DNA from: Propionibacteriaceae bacterium UBA7704
GTDB lineage: Bacteria > Actinomycetota > Actinomycetes > Propionibacteriales > Propionibacteriaceae
Reading direction: 5' to 3'
Length of the DNA stretch: 64,000 nucleotides
NCBI GenBank assembly: GCA_002482525.1
Contig: DLGC01000021.1
Span: 1-64,000, forward strand
Below the pieces are notes generated by a model that had not been told where the DNA came from, searched no databases, and saw nothing but the letters and a program-made list of their open reading frames with translations. Numbering within the stretch: position 1 is the stretch's first letter; the number at the start of each line of letters is the position of its first letter. Position numbers and translations under genes: made by a program. Of this stretch, positions 8,459-15,918 are shown one piece after another.

Positions 8459-9367
8459 TTAGACCCGGAGGAACCTCCGGGTCGCGATCAGTGTGGGAAT
8501 GACCGACAACACGATGGCCACCCCACTGATCATTGCCATGGCTAGGCCGACATGTGTCCAGTCGACCCAGTGCTGGCTTGATAGCTGCGCTTTCACACCG
8601 TCCACGATCACAAATTGTTCGAGCGCTGCCAAGGTTGCCGACGCCAAAAGGGCGCCAATCACAGCCGCTACTAGAGACTCCAGCAGGAACGGCAGCATGA
8701 TGTACCAGTTAGACGCCCCCACCAGCCGCATGATGCCGATCTCCCGACGACGGGCATGGGCAGCCATTCGGATGGTGTTGCTGATTTGGAGTGCTGCTGC
8801 CAGCAGCAGCAGCGCACTGGTGCCGATAGTGGCCCACCGCGCCAAGTTCAGCCAGGCGAACAGGGGGTCCAGCAGCTTGTGCAGGTCGTTCACCGACTCC
8901 ACTCCGGGCATACCTGCCACCGAGGACACCACCCCCTGATATTGCGTGGGGTCTTTCAGCTTCACACGGAAGGAGTCCGACATCATCTCCACCGTCATGG
9001 TGGACAACACCGGAGAATCGGCATAGATCTGCTTGAACTCGGCGAAGGCCTCTTCTTTGCTTTCGTAGAAGACCTCTGCCGTTTCGGGATTGGACCGCAG
9101 GGTGGCTTCGATGGCCTGCCGTTGGGCCACGGTGGTGCTCTCCCCCGGCGTGCAGTTGTCTGCACTGGCCGGTGATTTGGGCGTACACATGAAAACGCTG
9201 ATCTCGATCTTGTCGTACCAGCGCCCCTTGAACAGTTCGACCTGCTCGGCCGCCAGCAACCCAATGCCGAACAGCGACAACGACACCCACATCGTCACGA
9301 TCACGGCGAAGGTCATCGAGGCATTGCGTCGCAGCCCCGACCAGGTCTCAGTCCAGGTGTGCCTCAT
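8459..9367 (-). CDS. ftsX: Cell division protein FtsX
   Basis: This 302-residue ABC permease-like protein has a transmembrane segment at about residues 21-42, a large extracellular loop (about 43-170), and three further transmembrane segments in the C-terminal half (around IGTSALLLLAAALQ, LLESLVAAVIGALL, LAMAMISGVAIVLSV). The cytosolic-facing ARRREIGIMRLVGAS coupling segment is typical of FtsX. Together with FtsE it transmits ATP hydrolysis to an external peptidoglycan hydrolase at the septum. It follows ftsE by 30 bases and precedes the M23 hydrolase gene by eight. Confidence 0.95.
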   Translation of the reverse strand: MRHTWTETWSGLRRNASMTFAVIVTMWVSLSLFGIGLLAAEQVELFKGRWYDKIEISVFMCTPKSPASADNCTPGESTTVAQRQAIEATLRSNPETAEVFYESKEEAFAEFKQIYADSPVLSTMTVEMMSDSFRVKLKDPTQYQGVVSSVAGMPGVESVNDLHKLLDPLFAWLNLARWATIGTSALLLLAAALQISNTIRMAAHARRREIGIMRLVGASNWYIMLPFLLESLVAAVIGALLASATLAALEQFVIVDGVKAQLSSQHWVDWTHVGLAMAMISGVAIVLSVIPTLIATRRFLRV

Positions 9368-9397
9368 CGCTGGCTCTCCTTGAGCAGCCTCACACGC

Positions 9398-10084
9398 TCA
9401 CTGGTAGCCATATACACCCTTGCTCTGGTCGCGGACCAAGTTGCCGTTGGACAACTCGATCACTCGTTTACGCATCTGGTCGACGATGTTGGCGTCGTGG
9501 GTGGCCATCACCACCGTGGTGTCGGCTCGGTTGATCCGATCCAACAGCTTCATGATCCCCACGCTGGTTGCGGGATCGAGGTTTCCGGTCGGTTCGTCGC
9601 AGATCATGATCGCCGGTCGGTTGACGAAAGCCCGTGCGATGGCGACTCGCTGCTGCTCGCCGCCGGAAAGCTCTTCCGGCAGCCGATCGCCTTTGCCTTC
9701 CAAGCCCACAAGTTCCAGCGTCTCCGGCACTACCCGCCGGATCACGGAGCTCGGTTTGCCGATCACTTGCAGGGCGAAAGCGACGTTCTCGTTGACGGTC
9801 TTGCCGGGCAACAATCGGAAGTCCTGAAAGACCGTGCCGATCTTGCGCCGCAGCGCGGGCACCTGCCAGCTGTGCAAGCGTCCCAAGTCTTTGCCCGCCA
9901 CATGGATCCGTCCCGAGGTGGGCAGATACTCGCGCAAGATCAGTCGCATGAAGGTCGACTTGCCGGAGCCGGAGGTGCCCACCAGGAAGGCGAACTCCCC
10001 CTTCTCGATCTCCACACTGATCTTGTTCAACGCAGGGCGAGACTGACCGTTGTAGGTCTTGGTGACTTCTTCGAAACGGATCAC
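9398..10084 (-). CDS. ftsE: Cell division ATP-binding protein FtsE
   Basis: The 228-residue ABC ATPase carries the Walker A motif GTSGSGKST (about residues 37-45), the signature LSGGEQQRVAIARA, Walker B with catalytic Glu (IMICDEPTGNLDP) and the H-loop (MATHD). It is the cytosolic ATPase partner of FtsX. The gene heads the ftsE-ftsX-M23 hydrolase-smpB unit; the 117 bases between its start and the prfB stop probably contain the promoter. Confidence 0.96.
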   Translation of the reverse strand: MIRFEEVTKTYNGQSRPALNKISVEIEKGEFAFLVGTSGSGKSTFMRLILREYLPTSGRIHVAGKDLGRLHSWQVPALRRKIGTVFQDFRLLPGKTVNENVAFALQVIGKPSSVIRRVVPETLELVGLEGKGDRLPEELSGGEQQRVAIARAFVNRPAIMICDEPTGNLDPATSVGIMKLLDRINRADTTVVMATHDANIVDQMRKRVIELSNGNLVRDQSKGVYGYQ

Positions 10085-10201
10085 GATGCAGTGCCTGGCC
10101 AGCTAGACAATGGGGGAAGGAATCCTTAACGCAGGCTAAGGACGGCCTTCTTGCAGTGTAGGTGCATCGTCGAACAGGTCAACTCACATCGCTCGGCGTG
10201 T

Positions 10202-11311
10202 TCAGCGCTCCCCTTGCTGTCGACGCCAGCGCACACCCGCGTCGATGAAACCGTCTAGGTCGCCGTCGAAGACCGCGTCCGGGTTGCCCACCTCGTGATT
10301 GGTGCGCAGGTCCTTGACCATTTGGTACGGGTGCAAGACATAGGAACGCATCTGCGAGCCCCACGAGTTGCCGCCGTCGCCCTTGAGTTCACGCATCTCA
10401 GCCTCTTTCTCGGCGCGCACCCGTTCAAGCAGCCGAGACTGCAACACCCGCAGCGCCGCAGCTTTGTTCTGCAACTGCGACTTCTCGTTCTGACACGAAA
10501 CCACCAACCCGGTGGGCAAGTGGGTGATGCGCACTGCGGAGTCGGTGGTGTTGACGCTCTGACCACCCGGCCCCGACGATCGGAACACGTCCACACGGAT
10601 GTCCGCCTCGGGAATGTCAATGTGGTCGGTCTCCTCGGTCACCGGGAGCACATCGACGCCAGCGAAGGACGTCTGGCGACGTCCCTGATTATCGAAGGGG
10701 CTGATCCGTACGAGACGATGGGTCCCCTGCTCCACCGAGAGCAACCCGTAGGCGTAGGGCTCTTTGACTGTGAAGGTGGCGGATTTGATGCCCGCCTCCT
10801 CGGCGTAGGAGATGTCGTAGACCTCGGTGGCATAGCCGTGACGCTCAGCCCACCGCAAGTACATACGCAACAGCATCGCGGCGAAGTCGGCAGCATCAAC
10901 GCCCCCAGCTTCGGAGCGGATGGTGACGAGTGCGTCGCGCTGGTCGTATTCGCCCGACAGCAGAGTTCGGATCTCCAGCGCATCGATATCGGCGCCGAGG
11001 GCGGCCAACTCCCGCTGGGCTTCGGCCATGGTCTCTGCGTCGGCCTCTTCTTCAGCGAGATCCATCAGCACGCTGAGGTCATCGACCCGACGCCGCAGGT
11101 CATCGAGACGGTCCACCTCGGACTGCAGGCGCGAGAGGCGCGAGGTGACCGCTTGAGCATTGTCCTGGTCATCCCACAGGTCGGGCGCAGCGGCAGCCTC
11201 GGCCAGGTCCGCGATCAGGGCCTTCTTGGCCGTCGGGTCCAGCACAATTTCGATCGAGCCGAGGGTGCGATCCAAGTCGCTCAACGCCGCTCGCAGGTCT
11301 GCCACAGTCAC
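10202..11311 (-). CDS. prfB: Peptide chain release factor 2
   Basis: RF2 recognises UGA and UAA stop codons and triggers peptide release. The tripeptide recognition motif SPF is present (RISPFDNQGRR), and the catalytic GGQ lies in SGPGGQSVNTTDSAV. The chosen GTG at 11311 gives 369 residues, the usual length (VTVADLRAALSDLDRTL); a second GTG lies two codons inside. The frame is open for another 156 codons upstream, but that part has no RF2 similarity and overlaps the antisense side of a small RNA. There is no programmed +1 frameshift: the gene reads through in one frame, as in other Actinobacteria. Confidence 0.94.
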   Translation of the reverse strand: MTVADLRAALSDLDRTLGSIEIVLDPTAKKALIADLAEAAAAPDLWDDQDNAQAVTSRLSRLQSEVDRLDDLRRRVDDLSVLMDLAEEEADAETMAEAQRELAALGADIDALEIRTLLSGEYDQRDALVTIRSEAGGVDAADFAAMLLRMYLRWAERHGYATEVYDISYAEEAGIKSATFTVKEPYAYGLLSVEQGTHRLVRISPFDNQGRRQTSFAGVDVLPVTEETDHIDIPEADIRVDVFRSSGPGGQSVNTTDSAVRITHLPTGLVVSCQNEKSQLQNKAAALRVLQSRLLERVRAEKEAEMRELKGDGGNSWGSQMRSYVLHPYQMVKDLRTNHEVGNPDAVFDGDLDGFIDAGVRWRRQQGER

Positions 11312-11437
11312 GACGCCCCACTCTACCGGTCTTGGCGATGACCAGTTGCGAACCCTCCTTCGGGCGGCACCATCGGCAAATTCGCGCCATTGTTGAGCAT
11401 TCCTATCGCGCCATGTCCCCCTTTGGGTGACTGTAAA

Positions 11438-11455
11438 GTCCCCCCTGGGGGGGAC
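11438..11455. repeat. Perfect G/C palindrome upstream of prfB
   Basis: GTCCCCCC (11438-11445) and GGGGGGAC (11448-11455) form an 8-bp perfect inverted repeat around TG. A related run of five Cs, TTT and three Gs lies about 20 bases before it. The element sits between the divergent prfB gene and the 6C RNA. It could be a protein-binding site or a hairpin in the prfB leader; its function is not evident. Confidence 0.5.
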
Positions 11456-11513
11456 AGAATCGGCATTCATTCCGAGAAACTCACCTAAGGGTCGAGGTTC
11501 TTTCGCAAAAGCC

Positions 11514-11544
11514 TTGCAATGGGTCCGGAGAAGTGCGCTAAAGT
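11514..11544 (+). promoter_or_regulatory. Candidate sigma-70-like promoter of the 6C RNA
   Basis: TTGCAA (11514-11519) and TAAAGT (11539-11544) resemble -35 and -10 elements, with a slightly long 19-base spacer. Transcription would begin near 11551, just before the first C-loop hairpin. The assignment rests on position and consensus only. Confidence 0.4.
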
Positions 11545-11550
11545 ACGTAC

Positions 11551-11670
11551 CGAGGCAAGTGGTTCCCCCCGAGCCACAACCCTGAATGAACTCCGGTTCC
11601 CCCCGAGCCGGATTAGCTGCCCCCCGGCAGTGCCCGCAGAACGCTCCCGGTTCGTGGCGGGCTCCTTCCC
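11551..11670 (+). ncRNA. 6C small RNA (actinobacterial 6C motif)
   Basis: Two stem-loops carry the same loop TTCCCCCCGAG on different stems: GTGG/CCAC at 11559-11577 and TCCGG/CCGGA at 11592-11612. Identical six-C loops held on different but complementary stems are the defining mark of the 6C RNA motif. A third hairpin (CTGCC, CCCC, GGCAG at 11617-11630) and a GCCCGC/GCGGGC stem (11632-11662) follow; the last may act as terminator. 6C RNA (B11 in Mycobacterium tuberculosis) is a trans-acting small RNA whose C-rich loops pair with G-rich mRNA regions. The ends given here are estimates. Confidence 0.85.
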
Positions 11671-12293
11671 TGTCTGGGGTCCGACAAGCACTTTCACCGC
11701 CTTCGTCGCTCACGCGCGGCGCCCACGAGTAGCGGCCCACAGTCACCGGCAGTAGTGAACATTGATCACCGCGATACACCGAGTGACACCCTCACAGGCA
11801 CCCTCCCGGAATGCCAACCATTTGACACCGTCGAAGCGGTCCGAAGAATAGCGCCGCACAACCCACACGAGCGATTTTCGAAAATGCTCGAAGCGTCATT
11901 CAATCGTCACGCCACGGTCATTTTTGAACACCCCGCTAATGTCGATTTGTTTCGGCAATGCCGATGCCTATTCCATTCCAGGATCCCGCGATCGACCCAC
12001 CTGGCCTACCTGCATCTGACTAGGTGTTTTGCTCGCACGGACGGGGTGGAGTTCGGAAACCACAACGGCGAGTCACACCCCACCGGGTATGAGTTCTTGA
12101 GAACCCTCATGCTGCACGAGCTGTGCACGAGGAACCGGATTTGGTGCGTTTCAACGGACATCTCCCCTTGCACACGCAGAATCACTGCGGCGACCCGACG
12201 GAGTGTCCACAACCTCATCCACAGGCATGGACGGGGGCCTAGGCCTGCCCGATGTGCCGATGCACCCCGTCCGCCCCCTAAGATGTACCGGCG
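11671..12293. other. Intergenic stretch without a recognisable gene
   Basis: About 620 bases between the 6C RNA and tRNA-Val. An open frame on the plus strand spans most of it but runs into the tRNA, has no family resemblance and no clear ribosome-binding site. Base composition is lower in G+C than the neighbours. I see no transposase or phage remnant. Confidence 0.5.
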
Positions 12294-12367
12294 GGGCGCA
12301 TAGCTCAGTTGGTTAGAGCACCTCCCTTACAAGGAGGGGGTCAGGGGTTCGAGTCCCTTTGCGCCCA
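12294..12367 (+). tRNA. tRNA-Val (anticodon TAC)
   Basis: The acceptor stem GGGCGCA (12294-12300) pairs with TGCGCCC (12360-12366). The anticodon loop CTTACAA holds TAC at 12328-12330, and the T-loop is GGTTCGAGTCC. The CCA end is not encoded (ACCC follows the stem). Confidence 0.96.
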
Positions 12368-12412
12368 CCCTGGCGGGCTTGGAGCCCGCGGCGTCGACGC
12401 CAGCGGTCCGGT

Positions 12413-13372
12413 TCACCGATACCTCAAGTGCCTTGGCTGTACACGCATGAGTCGCATGATCGGAAGCATCGCGCCCGCGGTCAGCACGGCAATCCCCGCG
12501 GCCAGGCCAGCAGAGCCCCCCTGATCCAAGAGGGCGCCAATGACTGCCGGCCCCACACCAGTCCCTAGAGCGAGCGAACCGGCTGCCGCAGCCACGGCGA
12601 GCACGCCTGCCGCCTGCGACTCGTCGACCCCGGTATCGGTTCGAGCCAGTAGTGCCGCGTAGGACCACGCACCCTGCTCCACCACCCCGAAAACCCCGAC
12701 AGCAACCAGAAAGCTGTGCTTCAGCCGAGGTCGCCCCGTGATGTCCACGCCAGAGGGGACTTCCGGGAGTCCCGCGACCAATGCCAGCCCTGCCAATGAA
12801 CAGCCAGCAAGCACGGCGAACCCTGCCGTGCCCCCACCCAGCGAGTTGACCAGCGGCACGGCAACGATGAGCACAGCGATCAGGACCGTGCTGAACAGCA
12901 CCGTCAGGGTCGTCGCCCGGTCCACATCAGGGGTGGCGCTCAGCGAGGCAGCGGCACCAGCGAAGACGAGACCAAGCCCCAGACCGGCAACGACATTCGC
13001 CCCCAACACCACGCCAGCGACCGGAGCCAGCCAGGAGCACACGAAGCCTGCAGTCGCGATCACCAGACCGATGCGCACCAACCTCACCCGACCAGGGCGC
13101 GCCGCGCGGCCCGCCACCAGCAACGCCACGATCGCCGCGGTCAACGACTGTGCTGCGGCAATCAGGCCGGCCATCGTCGCCGAGAGCTCGAACTGCGCGC
13201 TGAACCCGTCGAGGAGTACCGGCATCACGTTTCCACCGGCATTCCCCAGTGACATGCCCACAGTGAGCGCAATCAGCGCCGCGGCCCCCAGTCGGGTGGT
13301 GCCGGTTGCCGACTGCGGCTCCACCAAGATCACGTCTTTCCGCGACACCCGTACGTGTTCCAATGGTGACAC
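12413..13372 (-). CDS. Short MFS-type transporter, possibly with an internal deletion
   Basis: The 319-residue membrane protein has the start of an MFS carrier: paired helices, a basic loop between helices 2 and 3 (GRAARPGRVRLVR), then about nine or ten hydrophobic segments in all. Family members usually have 12 segments and about 390-410 residues. The segment AAAGSLALGTGVGPAVIGAL appears to join the start of helix 8 directly to helix 11, as if about 70-80 residues were missing. The substrate cannot be told. It is divergent from the serine hydrolase gene, with 19 bases between the two starts, so the promoters must overlap the coding regions or each other. Confidence 0.7.
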   Translation of the reverse strand: MSPLEHVRVSRKDVILVEPQSATGTTRLGAAALIALTVGMSLGNAGGNVMPVLLDGFSAQFELSATMAGLIAAAQSLTAAIVALLVAGRAARPGRVRLVRIGLVIATAGFVCSWLAPVAGVVLGANVVAGLGLGLVFAGAAASLSATPDVDRATTLTVLFSTVLIAVLIVAVPLVNSLGGGTAGFAVLAGCSLAGLALVAGLPEVPSGVDITGRPRLKHSFLVAVGVFGVVEQGAWSYAALLARTDTGVDESQAAGVLAVAAAAGSLALGTGVGPAVIGALLDQGGSAGLAAGIAVLTAGAMLPIMRLMRVQPRHLRYR

Positions 13373-13391
13373 CGCTGGTTACACTGGGTCA

Positions 13392-14612
13392 ATGAGCGGA
13401 AACATGCACATACCTGCACCACTCAAGGCTGGTGCCGCCGTGGGCGCGGCAGTTGCTGCGGCGGCCTGGGTGTGGCGACATCAAGGCGACATCGTGTCGA
13501 GTCGACCGATCAACGAATGGACCTTCACCCACATGAAGGCGATCCTGCCCACTGAGACCATTCCGCGCACAGCACCGGCTCGCGGATTGCCCTTCGGACC
13601 ACAGCTGCCCGAGGTGCGTTATGCGTTCGATGGGCAGACGCGGTCATTGACCGACCTGCATCGCAGCACCAACACCACATCCTTTCTCGTGCTTCATCAC
13701 GGCCAGATCGTTGCCGAGGAGTACCCGGGAACCTTCGCCAGCCGCACTGCCCGATTCCAGGTGTTCTCGATCACCAAGTCGGTGACCTCGCTACTCATCG
13801 GCATAGCCGTGGAGCGCGGCGAGATCGGTTCGACCGACGAACCTGTGAGCGACTATTGCCCGCAACTGCGAGGCACCGGCTACGACGGACCCACCATCGC
13901 CCAGCTCCTCAACATGAGTAGTGGTGTCGGCGATGTCGAGGATTGGTCGGTTCCGGATGCACCGATCATTCAATTCGAGACCGCCGTCACCACCGGAGGA
14001 TCGGTCCTGAAGGTGATCCGATCGCTTCCGGTCCGGTCGGCTCCTGGCCTCAGCTTCAACTACTCCACGATCGACAGTCACGTGTTGGGTTGGGTGTTGG
14101 AAGCAGCCACCGGAATGTCGCTGGCACGCAATGCCGCAACGCGACTGTGGGCACCACTCGGCGCAGAAACAGACGGCTACTACTTCCTGACCCGCGGGCG
14201 TCCTCGTACCGCGTTGGGCGGTGGATCACTGAATGCCACCACTCGAGACCTCGCCCGGATCGGGCAACTCGTAGCCGACGGTGGGCGGGTCGGCGCCGAA
14301 CAGGTTGTTCCCTCCGAATGGATCGCGCAGTTCCGAAGCGGCACCGAGCCTCATCTCCACGTCGGCGCGCTCGGGGTCAGCGGGTACCCACACTACGGAT
14401 ACTCCCGACACTGGTGGACGCTCGGAGGGCAACACCGACCCATCACCGGCCTAGGGGTCCATGGCCAATACCTGTGGGTTGATCCCGAGCGCGAGACCGT
14501 CATCGTCAAGACCAGTGCGTGGAACAAACCCGACGACGCTGATCGTGATCGCGAAACCGTAGCCGCGCTCCAGGCTGTTGTCGACACCCTCAGTGCGGGA
14601 TCGGAACGGTAG
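13392..14612 (+). CDS. Serine hydrolase of the beta-lactamase/6-aminohexanoate-dimer hydrolase type
   Basis: The product is 406 residues from the ATG at 13392. An N-terminal hydrophobic segment (about residues 12-27) may anchor it to the membrane. The penicillin-recognising fold shows the nucleophile motif SITK at Ser126-Lys129 and a YST variant of the YxN motif in FNYSTIDSH. A His-Gly dyad near the end (GVHGQYLWVDPE) replaces KTG, as in class C/NylB-like esterases. The reaction (amide or ester hydrolysis) cannot be settled. The TetR gene follows after nine bases, suggesting an operon. Confidence 0.82.
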   Translation: MSGNMHIPAPLKAGAAVGAAVAAAAWVWRHQGDIVSSRPINEWTFTHMKAILPTETIPRTAPARGLPFGPQLPEVRYAFDGQTRSLTDLHRSTNTTSFLVLHHGQIVAEEYPGTFASRTARFQVFSITKSVTSLLIGIAVERGEIGSTDEPVSDYCPQLRGTGYDGPTIAQLLNMSSGVGDVEDWSVPDAPIIQFETAVTTGGSVLKVIRSLPVRSAPGLSFNYSTIDSHVLGWVLEAATGMSLARNAATRLWAPLGAETDGYYFLTRGRPRTALGGGSLNATTRDLARIGQLVADGGRVGAEQVVPSEWIAQFRSGTEPHLHVGALGVSGYPHYGYSRHWWTLGGQHRPITGLGVHGQYLWVDPERETVIVKTSAWNKPDDADRDRETVAALQAVVDTLSAGSER

Positions 14613-14621
14613 CGTGACCCC

Positions 14622-15308
14622 ATGCAGCACAGTCCACAAGCGGGCCATCACCCCACGCCGACGCTGACCAGGGACAGCATTGTCGATGCGGCCATTCAGA
14701 TCGTCGAACAGGAGGGTCCCGACGCACTGACGCTGCGCCGGTTGGGAGCCCAACTCGGCACCAACCACACCGCAGTCCTGCGTCACTTCTCCAACAAAGA
14801 CCACATCGTGCGTGCACTGGCCGAACGACTCATGGTCGAGGCCCTCAGCGATTTCGCCCCCGGCAACGATTGGCGTCAGACGCTGATCTCTTTGGCACAC
14901 CAGGTGCGTAGCGCCTGTCTGCGTCACCCCGCGGTAGCAGTACTCGCCGCAGTACGCGTATCGCGGAGCCCGGCCGAGTTCCAGGGCGCCGACACTGTCA
15001 TCGCCGCGCTGTCGGAGGCAGGACTGCGCGACCGGGACGCAGCTTTGGTGTATCGGGCGATCACCGACCTGGCGCTCGCCGCCGGCGCGTTCTCTGCAAG
15101 CGTGCTCACCCTCGACGAGGACGCGCGACAGGGCGACCGCGACGCCATGGGACGGGAGTATCTGCTCGCGTCCCCGCAGACATATCCCCATCTGGCCGCG
15201 GTAGCGCCGTTCCTCGCCGACATCGACGACGACGAGCAATTCGCCATGGCCATCGACCTCATCGTTGCCGGGGTAGCGGCTAAAGCGGCCACCCTGGCGT
15301 CGAGCTGA
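14622..15308 (+). CDS. TetR/AcrR family transcriptional regulator
   Basis: The 228-residue protein has an N-terminal helix-turn-helix (TRDSIVDAAIQIVEQEG, LTLRRLGAQLGTNHTAVLRHF) and a C-terminal ligand-binding half of TetR_C type. It follows the serine hydrolase gene by nine bases and is probably cotranscribed with it, so it may control the hydrolase and the divergent transporter. The effector is unknown. Confidence 0.9.
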   Translation: MQHSPQAGHHPTPTLTRDSIVDAAIQIVEQEGPDALTLRRLGAQLGTNHTAVLRHFSNKDHIVRALAERLMVEALSDFAPGNDWRQTLISLAHQVRSACLRHPAVAVLAAVRVSRSPAEFQGADTVIAALSEAGLRDRDAALVYRAITDLALAAGAFSASVLTLDEDARQGDRDAMGREYLLASPQTYPHLAAVAPFLADIDDDEQFAMAIDLIVAGVAAKAATLASS

Positions 15309-15363
15309 AGCCGCGAGCAGGAACCAACCGGCTCACCGATGGCCCCACTGGGGATGCCCCGAC

Positions 15364-15816
15364 TCAGCGTCTGGATCCCTTGGGCCGGACCAGCTTCTGA
15401 GCCTGCCAGTCCTTGGAGACGTTGGGCGTGTTCGCCAAGGCGAGCCCGGCAGTGAGCGCGGCCTCGGCGAGATCCGATGGCTCCACGTAGCCATCGCGGC
15501 CCACCCGCGGAGTCAACAGCCACAAGAAGCCACTCGGACTCAAGTCGGTGAGAGCGTCGACCAGGCCATCGGCCACATCGCCGTCCTCTTCACGCCACCA
15601 CAGCAGAACCACGTCCACTGCCTCGATGGCCTCATAGACGAAGTCCTCTTCGAGGACATCCAGGATCTCGGTACGCAACTCTTCATCGACGTCGGAATCC
15701 CAGCCAAGTTCCTGAACCGCCAAACCTGGGACAATCCCCAGCAAGTCCGCGGACGACGCAGCCGCCGTTCCGGGCGCGGTGCTCACGCTTATCTCCCCTG
15801 CTTCTGTTGCTGACAC
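15364..15816 (-). CDS. DUF3052 family protein
   Basis: The 150-residue protein has the actinobacterial DUF3052 pattern: GLAVQELGWDSDVDEELR, an acidic stretch ending VVLLWWREEDGDVADGL, LSPSGFLWLLTPRVGRDG and a basic end (WQAQKLVRPKGSRR). The family is conserved next to the pyruvate dehydrogenase E1 gene aceE in many Actinobacteria, as here (102 bases downstream of aceE). Function is unknown. The first 20 residues are low in complexity and a later start is possible. Confidence 0.85.
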   Translation of the reverse strand: MSATEAGEISVSTAPGTAAASSADLLGIVPGLAVQELGWDSDVDEELRTEILDVLEEDFVYEAIEAVDVVLLWWREEDGDVADGLVDALTDLSPSGFLWLLTPRVGRDGYVEPSDLAEAALTAGLALANTPNVSKDWQAQKLVRPKGSRR

Positions 15817-15918
15817 GAAAAGGTGTTGTTCAGCCTGCCAGATCCAGCCCCATTAGGAAAGACGACGCCCACCCACAGGTCATCGCGAACTGCGGGTGGG
15901 CGTACCGGCAAGTGGTGC

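Noticed and set aside
11540..11670. c-di-AMP (ydaO) riboswitch on the minus strand because of GGGGGGAACC and CAGCTAA
   Set aside because: The order of elements does not fit that class, and the plus strand gives two hairpins with identical six-C loops, which fits the 6C RNA.
10202..11779. RF2 frame open for 156 more codons upstream
   Set aside because: The extension has no RF2 similarity and runs antisense through the 6C RNA; the GTG at 11311 gives the normal RF2 length. No programmed frameshift site is needed.
11755..12303. 182-codon open frame before tRNA-Val
   Set aside because: It runs into the tRNA, lacks a ribosome-binding site and looks like no protein family.
12738..13391. N-terminal extension of the serine hydrolase frame by 218 codons
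   Set aside because: It lies antisense to the MFS gene and is low-complexity; family similarity begins after the ATG at 13392.
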